Positions 24,001 through 36,645 are shown, counted from the first letter of the stretch. The stretch: DNA of 64,000 bases from Bugula neritina (GCA_964035545.1 OZ037766.1:8565722-8629721); one strand, 5' to 3'. Program-made: numbers and translations. Notes: generated by a model not told the origin, from the letters alone.

Positions 24001-27000
24001 AATTGCTAAACTTTAATTAAGCCACAATTTTTAAATCAATTACCTGGGTTTTTCATTGCCATTTGCGTTATGCAGCCTTGTAACTTTAAGTGTAAGTTTG
24101 CACCAATTAGCGTGCAAGACCTAGTCTGCAAGTGTTAGTTGACTTATTATTTGCTAAAGATCATGCAGGATTTGTTTGTGAAGTTAATCTTAAGTAACAT
24201 GTAGTTTCAGTTTGCTTTGCTGATTTGAGCATAGATAAGCTGTTTTTCATATTGAAAATAAATTTTAAAGAATCACAATAATTCATTAATTTTAGCAGTT
24301 CTCCCATAGCTCTGAAAGGGCAGCTAAAAGAAAAAGTGCAGACGACAGTTTAGATGCTAGTAACATGGTGAAACCATCAACTTCAAAAAGGTGATAAAAA
24401 TTTGTTTTTTATGTATTCTACTATCCAAAGCTATGATGCCCAGTAACCACTATATATGCTTTCAGTAAAACCAGTGGACATGGCGAGATATTTCATATTT
24501 TGTTTTGTAGGGAAAGAGCTTCCATATCTGATGAAAAAGTATCTAAAAATATACAGTGTGGGTTTTGCCTTAGTGAAAACGAGAAGCTAACGGACCCTAA
24601 AGTGTTACCATGTTCTCATGTGCACTGTCTACCTTGCCTCACAGCTTCTGTTGAAACTAATAACATTGTGAGATGTTCCCAATGCAGGTACGCTAAAATT
24701 ATTTATTTTGAATTGTTTTGCCTTACATGTTATGCTATTTTATTTTCAATATTTCAATTTTCTACTACGAAAATGTTATACTCAATTAAGCACATGTACA
24801 ATGTATCTTTGCAGTGATACTCATGATACGATTGATCTGACAAAGTTGCCTTCTGCTCTTTCTTCTGAGGAAATTAGGCATTGGTGTAATGTCTGCACTG
24901 AACAAAGCTTGAATGGCGAACAAGCCCTTGTTTACTGCAGCGACTGCATGAAAAAGTATTGTTACAAACACCAGCAGGTTATTGTAAAGAAACTATATTA
25001 TTTGAATTATTATCACTTCTTTTGCAGACAAACTTTAAACAATTCATAAAAATGCATATTGATTTGTTAGAGCTGATATTTTTATTGTTTATGCCGGCTT
25101 TATTTTGACATGTTGCAGATGCATGGGGAACTTCACCGCAGCCACCATATAGTTAGTATAAATATGTACAGCTTACAAGGTGACAAGATACAAGTGAAGT
25201 TTTGTGCTCTGCACCATGATCAGCCGTATACATTGGGGTGTAAAGTATGCCTGGAGGTCTTCTGTGTGCAGTGTCTAAGTAACAGGCAAACCTGTAGTGC
25301 TGGTCAGTAAGAGTCCTCTTTTTATATTACTGATAAACATAAGTGAGTGGCTTTGTTCCTAATTATAAAGACAGTAATTTAATATTTGTGAAAGCCTTAT
25401 TGTTATAATTTATATATTTTAAAGTTCTTTTACCTCCAAGCAGTTTGTCGTATCATTAGAAAGCTTGAGAGTTACTGATTTCATGCCAAATGAGGTTTTG
25501 TACACTTAAGCAATATGCTTTATAATACAGGGGGCCAAAAATGTCTCAAAAAATGGTATTATTTATTCTTGCAGAATGCATAAAATTTCCTTTTCTAAGG
25601 CACATATTTTAATGCTGGTAAAGTCAGTAGATTTGTAATAATATAAACAAGAGTACTAGAAAAAAGAGGACGATTTTATAGAGTATTGCATTTTACTGGT
25701 TTGCCTAATCTTCCACCTCTTTTGTGGACTTCTATTGTATTATTGTACATTTGAAATTGTGTAATAGTTGTGTGCATATGCAAGAATATGCGGTTTAGCA
25801 AAATATGTAAATAACTTTAACCAATGATTCATTGGTTAATTTTTAGGTACTCATCATAACGTGCTGTCTCTAAAAGAACTCGTCAACTTCCTGAGAAAGC
25901 CAATAAATAAATTAAGTGAAAGGCTGATGAATAAAGAGGGTGCATTACTGAAACTTTTCAAGGTGACATCAGACATCATTTCAGAGTATGAAATTGAAAC
26001 TCAGAGCTTTGTGGCAAAGTTGCATGAAAATCGAGACTGTCAGGTAAGTTGCCAAGTTATCTCAATTATGTAATGTGTGTTTCTGGCTGCCACAAAAATT
26101 TAACATTTTTTGACTTTTTAGTTTAGAAATTCTGAGACCCGGGGATTATTTTTTGGGTAGCACACAGCTCATTGTGTGTCAGCTCATTATAGATGATTGC
26201 TTTATTATATGCAATGTTAATTTTTCAATAAAAACTATTTCATCGCTATTTGCTAAGATTCATAGATTGAACTTGATTCATCTAAATATGTGTAAATTAG
26301 TCAAATTTGGATTATTATTTTTTTTTAATAACACCATTCAAGCTTGACCTTTGGGAGTACTTGCGTAGGAAAAACTTCATGTCGGTTTTAAACTTCTAGT
26401 TCTTGTGAAAACCCTTGGCAATAAAATCCTGTAAACTTGTGCCCTAAACTGTGTGCTGGCAAAATAGAGTAAAGGTTTCAAAGTAGCGCAGGAGCACTTT
26501 TGCTCTTCCTGGGTTACCATTGATTTTTATGGGATGAGATTCACTAGCCTAACTAGCTATCACTGAGCCGCTTGTTGGTAAAAAAATAAGCATGGTCCTA
26601 TAGCGTGGAAGGTTGTTCTAGTAAAGTATTAAACCTAGTGTTTGCAATTAGCAAGACCTCTTTCTATATTACGTGGAACTAAAGATCAGGATTAGCATGT
26701 AAAGCTAATGTATTATTTACTAGCTGAACTGAAATTTCACTTATCCCAGAGAATTCTAAAAATATTGCAACATCATCTAGAACTTTCATAAGTTGTGGTT
26801 TTTGCAATTTGTATTAGGCTAAGCAAAAAATTTTAAATGCTTTTTCAAAGGTTTCATATAGTAAGTATAAATTTACAAACTTGAACTTGTAAAAAATTAT
26901 ACATATTGTATAGTTGTTATACTATATTACTTATTATATCATTGCACAAAAAGCTTTAAAAGCATCATGAGATATAATGTTCATCTTAATAATAATATCT

Positions 27001-29769
27001 TATCGACTTATCGATAATAGTGCATGTACAAAAAAGAAGGCAATTCCCAATAATAAAAAAATTTCATCAAGATTTTGCCGAACAGGAAAAATAAAGATGT
27101 ACAAGCAACAACCAGAAATTTTAGAATACTAAGTGGTTTTGAAAAATCCAGATTTAATATGTAAAGAATTACACTATAGTTGTAACTTGTCACATAGCAC
27201 TACACTTCTGATGCACATAGAAGTGTAGTGTAAGTGAAATAAGTGCTTACGTCAAAACTGAGGTAGTAAATATCAACAACAAATTAGCTTAGATATGTAA
27301 TTTTCTGCTGGTTTAGAACTTAAGTTGAAAATTATTTGCTGTGTTTTGCATTGGCATACAACTCAATTGATTCGAGGCTATACTAGCAGTACTGGAGGTG
27401 AGGTAGTACTTAGGACTTTGATGTAAAATGTTATCAAGTGGTAAGGTGTGCAAAGTATGCTTGAGCTATAGAAGGTAAGAAAACTGTAAAGCATAAGTTA
27501 GTTATTGGCTGTCATAGTATTAAAGGTAAGCAAAGCTTTTTTAGATGTCGGGTAGTTGATCAGTTTCTTGGCTTATTGATAATTGTCAGAGATGTATGCT
27601 TTTAGCTAGCTGCTCTTAGAGATGGATACTCCTCAGTAGAAGCAGATTTCGTAAAAGAAAGAGGTGAAGTTTTAAATCAGATGAAGGAGTTCGTGGAAGT
27701 CAGAGTAGAAAAAAACTTATCTGAAATTTATCATCATCAGAGAAGAATCGAAACCAGATTCAAACACAGTCACATGGTGTGCATCCACAGTTGGTTTGGT
27801 AGTTGGTTGTGTTGCTACTTAAATTATGTGTTTTGTTTTGTGTCACTAGTAGTACAGCACAGTGATACTTCACTGTTGACAATATTATGTTACAGTCAGT
27901 TATGTTACAGTCAGTGTTGATACGGTAGGGTGTGGTAGTATACTGCAGCTTATAACGTGATAAGCCCAAGTGCTACAAGGAGTAAACAAAGTATGCTATG
28001 TCTAAGGTGGCATTGGTACATACTGAATCCTGGTGACACCACTGAAAACTTAATCAACTTATTTACTGTCTGACTGAACAGGCAATACAGGGTATAAGTT
28101 CTCACCTCAGGTTGATGGGCAATCAGGTGTTGATAAAGGTTTAGCCCCACTGCAAATATAAGGTTCTTATTATGTATTGTATAGACTATGCCATATACAT
28201 GCATATCATAAGGTGATGACGAGACATTTTTGTTTGTAGTAATACAATAAAAAGTTGGGATTATATTTTGTGGTCAATCATTATAAATGAGTAAATTGGT
28301 ATTTCAGGTTGATATTATAAAGGGGCACAAAGATTCTAAGGATGAGCTTAGCGTACTACTGGACAATAAGCTGGCAGAAGTCCCTAAGCTAGAACTTAAA
28401 AACTTGGCATTAGCTAGTAAGAGTGAGTAGCTTCTAAAACTTTTTTAATAGAATTAGGAATGAGAAATAGGTAACATTTGAAATATATTTACTTTTGCCG
28501 CAACATTGTAAAAACTCTGGTAATAAGTTTTGTGACTCAGCATTTTGTAAGTGGATATACTGTGAAAAAATTTCTTTGCGGGCATTTCTGAAATAACATA
28601 AAATCTGGCATTCATAGAATTCATATTCAGATAAACTTCTTTTGAATTTCTTCAATTCCTAACTTTTAGATATTTACATCTTGTAGAAAAATGTAGAAAT
28701 TTGGAGATAGAAATTGTACCTACTAGAGCTCTGGTAATAGACTTTCTTTCTGGCTCAGCAACTCTAGAACCTCAGAGTTTAAAGCTGTGTAAACAAGTTC
28801 CGACAAATCAATGTACAATTTCTGTATGTTTCTATGCTGATAACACGTACATCTCATTTGATAATGGTTCTATTGCTATACTTGACTCTGACTATGACAT
28901 AATGCCTTCGCATTGGGACTACATGGGTGCACTAGACCACGTTGAAGGGATAGCTATACTGGATGATGTGATGTACTCATTGGTAACACTTGAGGATGAG
29001 TCCGTCTACATATACGTACATGACCTGAAGGGAAATTATGTAAATCACTGGGAACACCCAGATCTGGCTTATTCTTATAATAAAATTACTGTTGTTGGAA
29101 ACAAACTTGTCGTGCCTGATAGGCAGCACGGACAGCTGATGGTGTATTCTCTTTATGGAGAGGTTCTCAGTCAAATAGCCTGTGGACTGAACACCTGCAT
29201 GGCGGTAGCATGTGCTAATTCTGAATCGGTAGTTGTAAGTGACTCTGAAGCATCGACGGTTTTCATCATCAACATTGTGACAGGAGAAACCTTATGGTCA
29301 TGTCAGACAGTAGGAAAACCACAGGGAGTTGTGTGCTACAGAAATTGTTGCGTTTTGGTCTATAGTAGATCCTCTGAAATGTTATGCGTTTTGGATATAC
29401 AAACAGGTTGGTGTGAAACTGTAGATCATAAAAATGTTACCGTAGAATTTACTTTTGATACATTGTTCTACCTGGATTGCAAACATGTATGCCAAGTTTA
29501 GAATGTGCGTGCGTGTGTGTAGTAATACGCAAAGCTAACATGATATCGTAAAATTGTAAACAGGCTTCAAGTAGATATCTGTTAGGTCTCATATAATTTT
29601 TTTCAAATATAGTAAATCTTACTACGTTTTGTTTGTTTCAGGAAAGTTGCTATCTGAGATTTCAAATGCTGAGCTAAAGGGTAGTATTTATGACCTTGAC
29701 ATTAACGGAGACATGCTAATCGTACCTAAATGTTATGTCGAGCAGGTGCTATTTTATCAGCTGTTATGA
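21040..29769 (+). CDS. TAFH/NHR1 - RING - B-box x2 - coiled coil - beta-propeller fusion protein (12 exons)
   Basis: Exons are 21040-21177, 22083-22172, 22552-22677, 24296-24390, 24511-24687, 24815-24977, 25119-25302, 25847-26043, 27606-27776, 28308-28422, 28687-29406 and 29642-29769. Every junction is GT-AG and phase-matched; the sum is 2304 nt, or 767 residues. Residues 15-95 match the TAFH/NHR1 domain of TAF4 and ETO/MTG proteins (SCKNFLETLIRL, IFTIRLQKELDAQ, QPGLAAFLKKSLPDLR). A basic linker (AAKRKSADD) may be a nuclear localisation signal. Residues 166-208 form a C3HC4 RING (CGFC, PCSHVHCLPC, CSQC), followed by two B-boxes (about 235-280 and 292-330), a helical region (about 330-475) and a C-terminal propeller of NHL/TRIM type. 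It is inferred to be a nuclear or transcription-linked E3 ubiquitin ligase. The TAF4 histone-fold is absent. Exon 4 may instead start at 24299, one codon shorter. The main doubt is whether the TAFH exons belong to the same transcript as the RING exons across the 1.6-kb third intron. Confidence 0.8.
21843..21924 (+). repeat. 41-bp tandem duplication in the first intron of the TAFH-RING gene
   Basis: Two adjacent 41-nt units start TCTTAATTATGAGTATTG and TCTTAATTGTGAGTATTA and both end CTTTTTAAAA or CCTTTTAAAA. They differ at a few positions. Confidence 0.8.
27198..27230. repeat. Short perfect hairpin in intron 8 of the TAFH-RING gene
   Basis: CACTACACTTCT at 27198-27209 is the exact reverse complement of AGAAGTGTAGTG at 27219-27230, with a 9-nt loop. 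No function is assigned. Confidence 0.6.
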
Positions 29770-32595
29770 AGTGGCCTTTAGGTTTTAGATTCGGGACAGA
29801 CTTCTAAGATATTTTATGAGTCTTCATGTTATACTTACCTCAGAATGTAGTAACTTTTGTATGAAATATGCGAATTAGTTCAATCTTTTGTTTTCATGCT
29901 GTCATGACACTGTGTCATGTCGAAGATTCGAAAAAAATTATGAGTAGACATGAAAAGCTATGCTGTATATTCTAATGCGAGACTAGCTGCATTGTATAAG
30001 ACAAGATTCAATATTATTATTTTATTCTTTATATTTTATATAACATGCTAGCTAAGCAGTTATGGCCATTCTTGGCTGTTGCAATAAGCAGATAATATGC
30101 AAACACGGTAGACTTCATAATTATTTGATATAGTCAATGTTTCCTTATTTTGCCCGATTGTATTAGTTTACATATTTTTATATGGGATTTTATAACAACT
30201 GTTTCAGTCTTTGTATTTATTGTGGCTTGCTTATCTTAAGGCTCACATCGCAACATAAGAACCAATTAATTAAGTATCAGTTAAAAATTTTTCATTTTGG
30301 ATAATATTTTTTCACATTTTTATTAACCACATCATAATTTATGAACATTCATTTGGATTTATACATGTTTTATGGTGGCAAGATTATCAATATAACCTTT
30401 AGTCTCTTGTAGCATTTTTGTTATGAAACTTCTTTCTTACTATTAGCAGATCTCCTCTTATATAACTATTTTCTTTAAGCCAACAGTTCAAAGGTTTATA
30501 ATCATGGCTACGCAGCATTTTTAGTTTTATTAAGAAGATTATAGAATGTGAAATCCATGTTATGAAGGGCTTAGATTGAGACTACCATTCTCTACCATGT
30601 AGCTTCAGATTAGTGCTAAGACGTTTAATCTCAAGATTTAAAATGAGTCATGCAACTAGAACTCAGTTATTTGAGGATGTAATTTGCTGGTGCATACTTA
30701 GGTTGCTTTGCTTAAAGATGGATTCCGTGGACAGTTGAGAAGTAATTACTAAGCCATTATAAGAGTTCATTTGTAGGCCAGTGATCTCGACTGTAGAATT
30801 AACTTGTGTTCATGTGTTGCCAACTGATTTTTTATATAAAATTAAGCTACCTAAAAACAGCCTAAAAGGGACTATAATGTTATATATTAAAGCATTAGCT
30901 GCCGAGCAATAGCTGGCAAGAGTTAGATTCTCTAGCTAACTAAGATATTTGATTAAAGTACAGAGCTGATTACAGATGTTTTAATTGATCATTATATAGC
31001 ATTTTATTATTCGTACTGCATGCATTTACAAAAGTTGGGTAGTTTAACAGCTCCAAAATGAAAAAACTTAACAAATTGACACAAATTGAAAAAAGCAGGG
31101 AATGATAGAAAATAACAAAGCAGTCTTCTTTCATCATTTAAAGTTAAGATGTTTGACTTATTGTATGGAGTTTGATGCTGAATTTAACAATAAATGTAAT
31201 AATCACTGTTGGCATATAATTGATTGAAATATCCAAAGTGTACATCTAATCATGTTATTTGGGTGCACAATGATTCCATATAGTAACTTGATACTGCTGG
31301 TACCCAGCTTCCCAAAACTATCGGAAAGTTCCGTTTCTTTTGTTGATTTAATCTTTATTTTTTGAGAAAACCTGAAAATAAATAAATTCAAGCATGAACA
31401 CCCGTTGTCTTGTTTCATGCTAATTATATGCTGTTCTTTAACAATAAATTGCTGTTTGAAGATTGTTCATAAGCATAAGGAACCCATTTTTCAACAAACA
31501 AATAAGATGTACCATGAGATGAGATGGCGGATAATGAAAATAATGTTGATTTGAGCTTATAGAGCTGCTATATTCTTTTTGGGTTTCTCTATGAACTTGT
31601 GAAGGAAAAAGTTCTAATTTGATGTATGAATAATTGGCTAGATGAATTTAATTTCTGGCCTGATGAAGCCAGAATGTTTCAAGAAGCAGTAAAACATTTG
31701 AATGAATCAAATAAGATCAAAGATGACAGTTGGATTGAGGGGTTAAGCCTGAAAACTTCCACCACACATCTATGCAATTGTCCTAATTTCTATTTCAAGC
31801 ACTGGTACCACTAGCATAACATGTAATGGTGATAACATAGGTCATAGGAGGTAGTCACTACCTGGTAGTGTATTGTTATTGTTTATGATAAACTATATCA
31901 TTATGATTTATGATAGAATAATATAATTATTATGGTTATTAAAATTTATATATGGTCGTTATAATTAATGAGGTTAAATATGTTTTATATAGCTGCATGA
32001 TTTTTATAAGCTTCTTTAAAGTAAAACTAAGCTGGGTAAATTCCTAGCTGCATTAGTTTGTTTTAAAAGCTTACGATTTCACTAAATGCTAACTGAACGT
32101 TTTTTAAATTCCTTATTTTTATAGTTGCGTTTTACAGCTTTAAGTGCATACAAGCTATGAACCAACTTATTTTTTATTACTTAGCTACACATTAAATAAT
32201 CAATAAACATGTTATAATATTTTTCTTAGGAAAAGCCGGAAGTTATGTCGGTGTAACAAAAAATGTTGCATTTCAGAAAAACATTCAACACGCCCAAACA
32301 GGCCAATTTTTTTTCAAGAAAGCTAAAAGAACTTGAGCTATAAAAGCCTCTTTACTACTGCACCTAATTCACACACCTATATGTTCATATAAAAGCAGTA
32401 ATTAAGGGCGCAATTTTAACTAATGTTTATAGACAAGTTACATGCATCTATTTTTTATGGTGAAGTGCTTATATCTTACATAATCACACACAACTATAAT
32501 GAAGGGCTAGATGCACTAAACTTAGCCATATTTGAATTCATAAGCAAAACTTTGCATATAGTTGCATCTTCAAGTTACAGCATCAGGTATAATAA
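29770..32595. other. Intergenic stretch, no gene seen
   Basis: Nearly 3 kb of AT-rich sequence after the TAFH-RING gene. Open frames (for example 31626-31814) have no recognisable domain and no supporting splice sites. No clear polyadenylation signal for the upstream gene was identified close to its stop. Confidence 0.5.
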
Positions 32596-32713
32596 TCAGT
32601 CTATAAATATTTCTTCTACTGAGAAAAATATGTAAATTACGATTTAAACATGACCATTTTTACTTTCATTATTTATATTAATTTAATTGTATTTACCTGA
32701 GCCACCTCCGTGT
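32596..32713 (-). other. Possible 17-nt microexon and terminal exon of the glycine-rich gene
   Basis: On the minus strand TTTTTTAG precedes 17 nt at 32713-32697, followed by GTAAAT. Read in the phase left by the donor at 32893, it codes HGGGS, in keeping with the protein. An acceptor CTCAG then opens a short exon at 32618 coding VEEIFID and a stop at 32596. The phases agree at both junctions, but the pieces are so short that chance is a serious alternative. Confidence 0.3.
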
Positions 32714-32889
32714 CTAAAAAATATAATAACAAGACGGTATTGTACTATAATTCAATAATATGTATACAGAAGTGCATTCTGTATGAAAGGCAGTCAGTAG
32801 TTGATAAAGCATTTAAGTGCAAGTTGCAGTACTACAACAATAATATACTATAACATTAAAATACTTTTGTGTAATCATAATTTATCTAC

Positions 32890-33450
32890 TTACATGCTCC
32901 CATCATTAAAGTACTCATAGTCGCTAAAACCAGTTTGAAATCCACCTGCTCCGCCGTTTCCACCAAATCCTCCACCACCAAATCCATTGTAGTTTCCACC
33001 ACCAAATCCATTGTAGTTTCCACCACCCAATCCATTGTAGCTTCCACCACCCAATGCATTGAAGTTTCCACCACCCAATCCATTGTAGTTTCCACCACCC
33101 AATCCATTGAAGCTTCCACCACCCAACCCATTGTAGTTTCCACCACCCAATCCATTGAAGCTTCCACCACCCAACCCATTGTAGTTTCCACCACCCAATG
33201 CATTGAAGTTTCCACCACCCAATCCATTGTAGTTTCCACCCCCAAATCCTTGTCCTCCATACCCTAATGCTTGGGCTATTAAACCATTTGCAACATTCCC
33301 TAAGGTGTTGCCTCCAAAATTATTCCCAACGCCATTTCCATATCCCAAGTTTCCCCCTCCGAGTAAGGCACCACCATTCCCATTAAATCCAGCAGCAGAA
33401 ACAATGTAAATCAAGCTAACTGCAACCGCGATGCTTTTTAGGAACTGCAT
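32890..33450 (-). CDS. Secreted glycine-rich octapeptide-repeat protein
   Basis: The main exon (33457-32890) encodes 186 residues. Residues 1-19 are a signal peptide (MQFLKSIAVAVSLIYIVSAA). A Gly/Asn/Leu-rich spacer follows, then about eleven copies of an eight-residue unit GGGNYNGL with variants GGGSFNGL and GGGNFNAL, and an acidic tail (GFSDYEYFNDGSM). On the DNA this is a 24-bp tandem repeat. A splice acceptor lies just upstream of the ATG (exon start 33457), matched by a 5' non-coding exon at 33985-33942 with its donor at 33941. The composition resembles structural proteins of shells, cuticles, silks or adhesives, and some glycine-rich antimicrobial precursors; no specific family is claimed. 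The TAA stop overlaps a perfect GTAAGT donor at 32893, so the true C-terminus may lie in downstream exons. Confidence 0.85.
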   Translation of the reverse strand: MQFLKSIAVAVSLIYIVSAAGFNGNGGALLGGGNLGYGNGVGNNFGGNTLGNVANGLIAQALGYGGQGFGGGNYNGLGGGNFNALGGGNYNGLGGGSFNGLGGGNYNGLGGGSFNGLGGGNYNGLGGGNFNALGGGSYNGLGGGNYNGFGGGNYNGFGGGGFGGNGGAGGFQTGFSDYEYFNDGSM

Positions 33451-33941
33451 TTCGAATCTGAAACATATTATATAAAAAGTATATTATTTATTATTATGTT
33501 AAATAGCATAATCAAGTTAACTTTATTACAGAAGAAATAAAGTATTATTATTAATGTGACGAACTACAATATAAGTAGAATGTTGAAACCAGCAATGGTG
33601 AGATAATAAAACAAGTTAGACTATAATAACATGCAAATACAATATTATTTCAATGCATATGCACAATTTGAACAATTATTTCAGAGGTCCAAACAGCAAA
33701 TATACATGGTGTTGCTTAAAATACAAATAACTGCTAACTGTTACAATAAGGCATTTTCCTAATTAATTTTGTAAACTTTACATGCAAATATGCAAGTCCT
33801 ATAATACGGTAACACTGAAGTTTATTATACAGTAAGCTAATGCCCTGTGAACTATAAGCGGCTTTATAAATAATTAACGATATAAATTAAAGTCAATATG
33901 ATGCTTAGTAATACTGTTATATAATACATATATTTTATTAC

Positions 33942-34017
33942 CTGCAAGATCACGACTCAAAACTTGCGCTGCTGTCTGATAGACTGATTTCTGTTTCTCA
34001 ATTATAGAACTTTTATA
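33942..34017 (-). promoter_or_regulatory. TATA-box/Inr core promoter and 5' non-coding exon of the glycine-rich gene
   Basis: On the minus strand TATAAAA occupies 34017-34011. An initiator TCAGTC lies at 33987-33982, placing the likely start base (A at 33985) 32 nt from the first T of the TATA box, which is the canonical spacing. The transcribed leader ends at 33942 with CTTGCAG followed by a GTAATA donor. This is the only gene in the window with such a clear core promoter, fitting strong tissue-specific expression. Confidence 0.65.
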
Positions 34018-34059
34018 GTGCTTATTGAGGATTAGAGCCATTATTGTAATCATCACACG

Positions 34060-36380
34060 TATTAAGTGATAATATTATCGGGTAAAAAACTGCAAGTAAT
34101 ATGTCAAATAGCCTAAAACATAGCTAACACGATTATACTAATCTTGATAATCTTTTGCTATTACTCATCTCTATTAGATTATATAGTAAATGCTATTTAC
34201 TGGAGCTTGCCTCCTAATAACCCCAACCAAGTCGTGCCATCTCTACACAAATAGTGATTGGGATTTGCAATAGCAGATAATATATGATTTTATTGAGCTG
34301 AATATATAGCTGAGATTTTGTCCGGTAGGTTATAAAATCAATTACAAAGATACTTGAGCTCAGGTTAATTGTTGTTATATACTGCAAACTATTTCTTATA
34401 ATGTGATAATGTTTCCTTAAGTTCATAATATAATAATGTGTAACAAATCCACTAGTGAAAACTTCTCATGTCGCAAAAAGCTTTTAAAAGTTATACTATA
34501 CCAACAGTCTGTAATAATTAGCATCTACCTCTACTTTTAAACATTAGGTTAAAGAAATTCTACAATTTCGCAGCTGAATTATTACCATGTATATGCTTAC
34601 ATCAAAAATAATTGTTCATCAAATATAATTTATTTTTGTAGATTTTCTGGATAAAAGTATTGTTTGTATTATAATGGAAAGAAAAGTAAAGTATTTAATT
34701 CACAGAGTGATTGTAAAATGTGCAGCAATTATTGTGGTTTGAATATCAAAAAGAGCAGAGTTAAATTAAATCAGCATAACTGTAACAAATAATTTACTTG
34801 TGCATGCACTACTCCGTCTATATAGCCTATGATATAATATATATTGTCAATTATTATGAGCAACTTGTGAGCAAACATGCATATGGTAGAAATTGAAACT
34901 TTATAAAGATTCATATATAATGCAACTATAAGAAAAATATATGAGCTGACATTATTTGATAGGTCTTTTTCTAACAAAATAAAACAGTATTAGAAATAAT
35001 AATAACATGCTAGAACACTGCTATTAACACAGCTAAAGTTTGGAAAGTAAACTGCTTATGAATCATGACTAGAACTTTTAATTGTAGCGAGAAAAAGAAA
35101 CTAAACTAAAAGAAGGCAACTAATGGCGCCAGTACATAAAAAAGCTAATTGTAATGAGCTTATGAACAGATTAGGAGTGTTGTTTTTTGTAGCAGCTTTT
35201 AGCCTTTCTAGCGCAAACACGCACACACAGCAGTAAGAAGTTTAAAACACCCATTCATGCAGAGAACTTCCTATTTAAATGGCAATATTTTTGTGAAACC
35301 CCCATGAAACTTCATTTCTATCAACTGAGTAGACCATATAGACATACAACATAGGATCTCTAAGGGTTTATTCTGCAACACAACCAACCAGGATGGTTGG
35401 TTGTGGGGGAAGAAATTTTAGCAATAATTGGAAACTTGAATATTTTATAAAATATCGATCATAGGGTGTCATGCATATGCAGCCAAATAACCACTGTACA
35501 AAAAGACTTAAAACACTATGAAACATTGCAACTCAAAGCGCAGTAGGTTTAATGACTGCTGATCGAAGATGTGAAAGACATGCAGCAGAAGTTTGACCCT
35601 GTATCAACAGGGCATTATACAAGGTATGATAAAAACAGTGAGATTTGAGCCATATTGTTTCAGTGCAAACTGGTAGAAAACAGCTTCCATGTTGACAAGA
35701 TGAATTTGTAAAACAGGTGAATTAAAACCATTTGTAATAATTTTTTAAACACATTTCATGAAACCAGCTTCTAGAAAATTAAACATCAAATTCTTAGCTA
35801 TAAGCCTCAAAAAATGAATTAGTTACTCTGACATTTACCAACATTACCAATTAATTATTTTGATTACCTATGTACTCTTATGCTTGGTAGGTTGAAAAAA
35901 AAGGGTTTTTTGTTTTTTTACCAGAGTGTTGTGAATCTTTATTTTGTAGGTATTAGGAGTGTTTGTTGATGAGTTCTGCTTTGAAAGTAGACTGCAGTAC
36001 TAAAAAGCATTTCCCTGTCAAAAAATAGTAATTGAAAGAATTGAAACTCTTAGCAAAGGCGTTCAACAGTCCATAACAAATTTGGCAAGGAACTTTGTGT
36101 ATTTCAGCATATATCCTCAGATGAGAGTACATATATATCTGAGATTGCTCAGCTTACAGTTATGGTACATGATATTGCTAGAACTCTAAAATGGATTACT
36201 TGATGATCAAGCTCACTGAACCAAATATTGCATCTACTTAGATTCACAAGTGCATTTAATGTCAGCAGACACTTTACAATCGAAATGGACAATATACTGT
36301 TCATGCGTGGCATAGCCAAAAGTTTATTTATAGCAAAATTGTGGTGGGTGTCTATATTAATTGTCACTTGTTTAATTTAG
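34060..36380. other. Intergenic stretch, no gene seen
   Basis: AT-rich with no exon recognised. A perfect 11-bp stem with a 5-nt loop (CACAACCAACC / GGTTGGTTGTG) lies at 35379-35405. Confidence 0.5.
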
Positions 36381-36412
36381 GAACCAAGCTAATGCGTTTC
36401 GCGTATCAAACG

Positions 36413-36645
36413 CGAATGGTTCTATGAGCAGCTCCAAGTTGGTGGTGAATGAGTGCAGTAGTTCGGAGGGGGAGGAGAGCGGGCGAGAGTGAGTTTGACG
36501 TATAGAGTTATGTCCTTAACTCCAAACTTGAGACTCAACCGCTGCACTCATTCACTACCAACTCGGAGCTGCTTATAGAACTATTCATCAAACGTGGCTT
36601 GAAGCAGCGTAAAATTGGTGGTCGCAGAGTGCAGTAGTTCGGGAA
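36413..36645. mobile_element. Inverted-repeat MITE-like element
   Basis: The left arm 36413-36463 (CGAATGGTTCTATGAGCAGC onward) and the right arm 36537-36589 are reverse complements over about 52 nt at roughly 85% identity, around a 73-nt centre that includes a GC-rich GGAGGGGGAGGAGAGCGGG stretch. A third diverged copy of the arm follows directly at about 36601-36645. A further arm lies at 47240-47296 in the BCCIP/DXO promoter. No coding capacity. Confidence 0.7.

Noticed and set aside
32886-33267. Alternative long frames across the glycine-rich gene on both strands
   Set aside because: They are products of the 24-bp tandem repeat read in other frames. Only the minus frame with a signal peptide, splice acceptor and promoter is credible.
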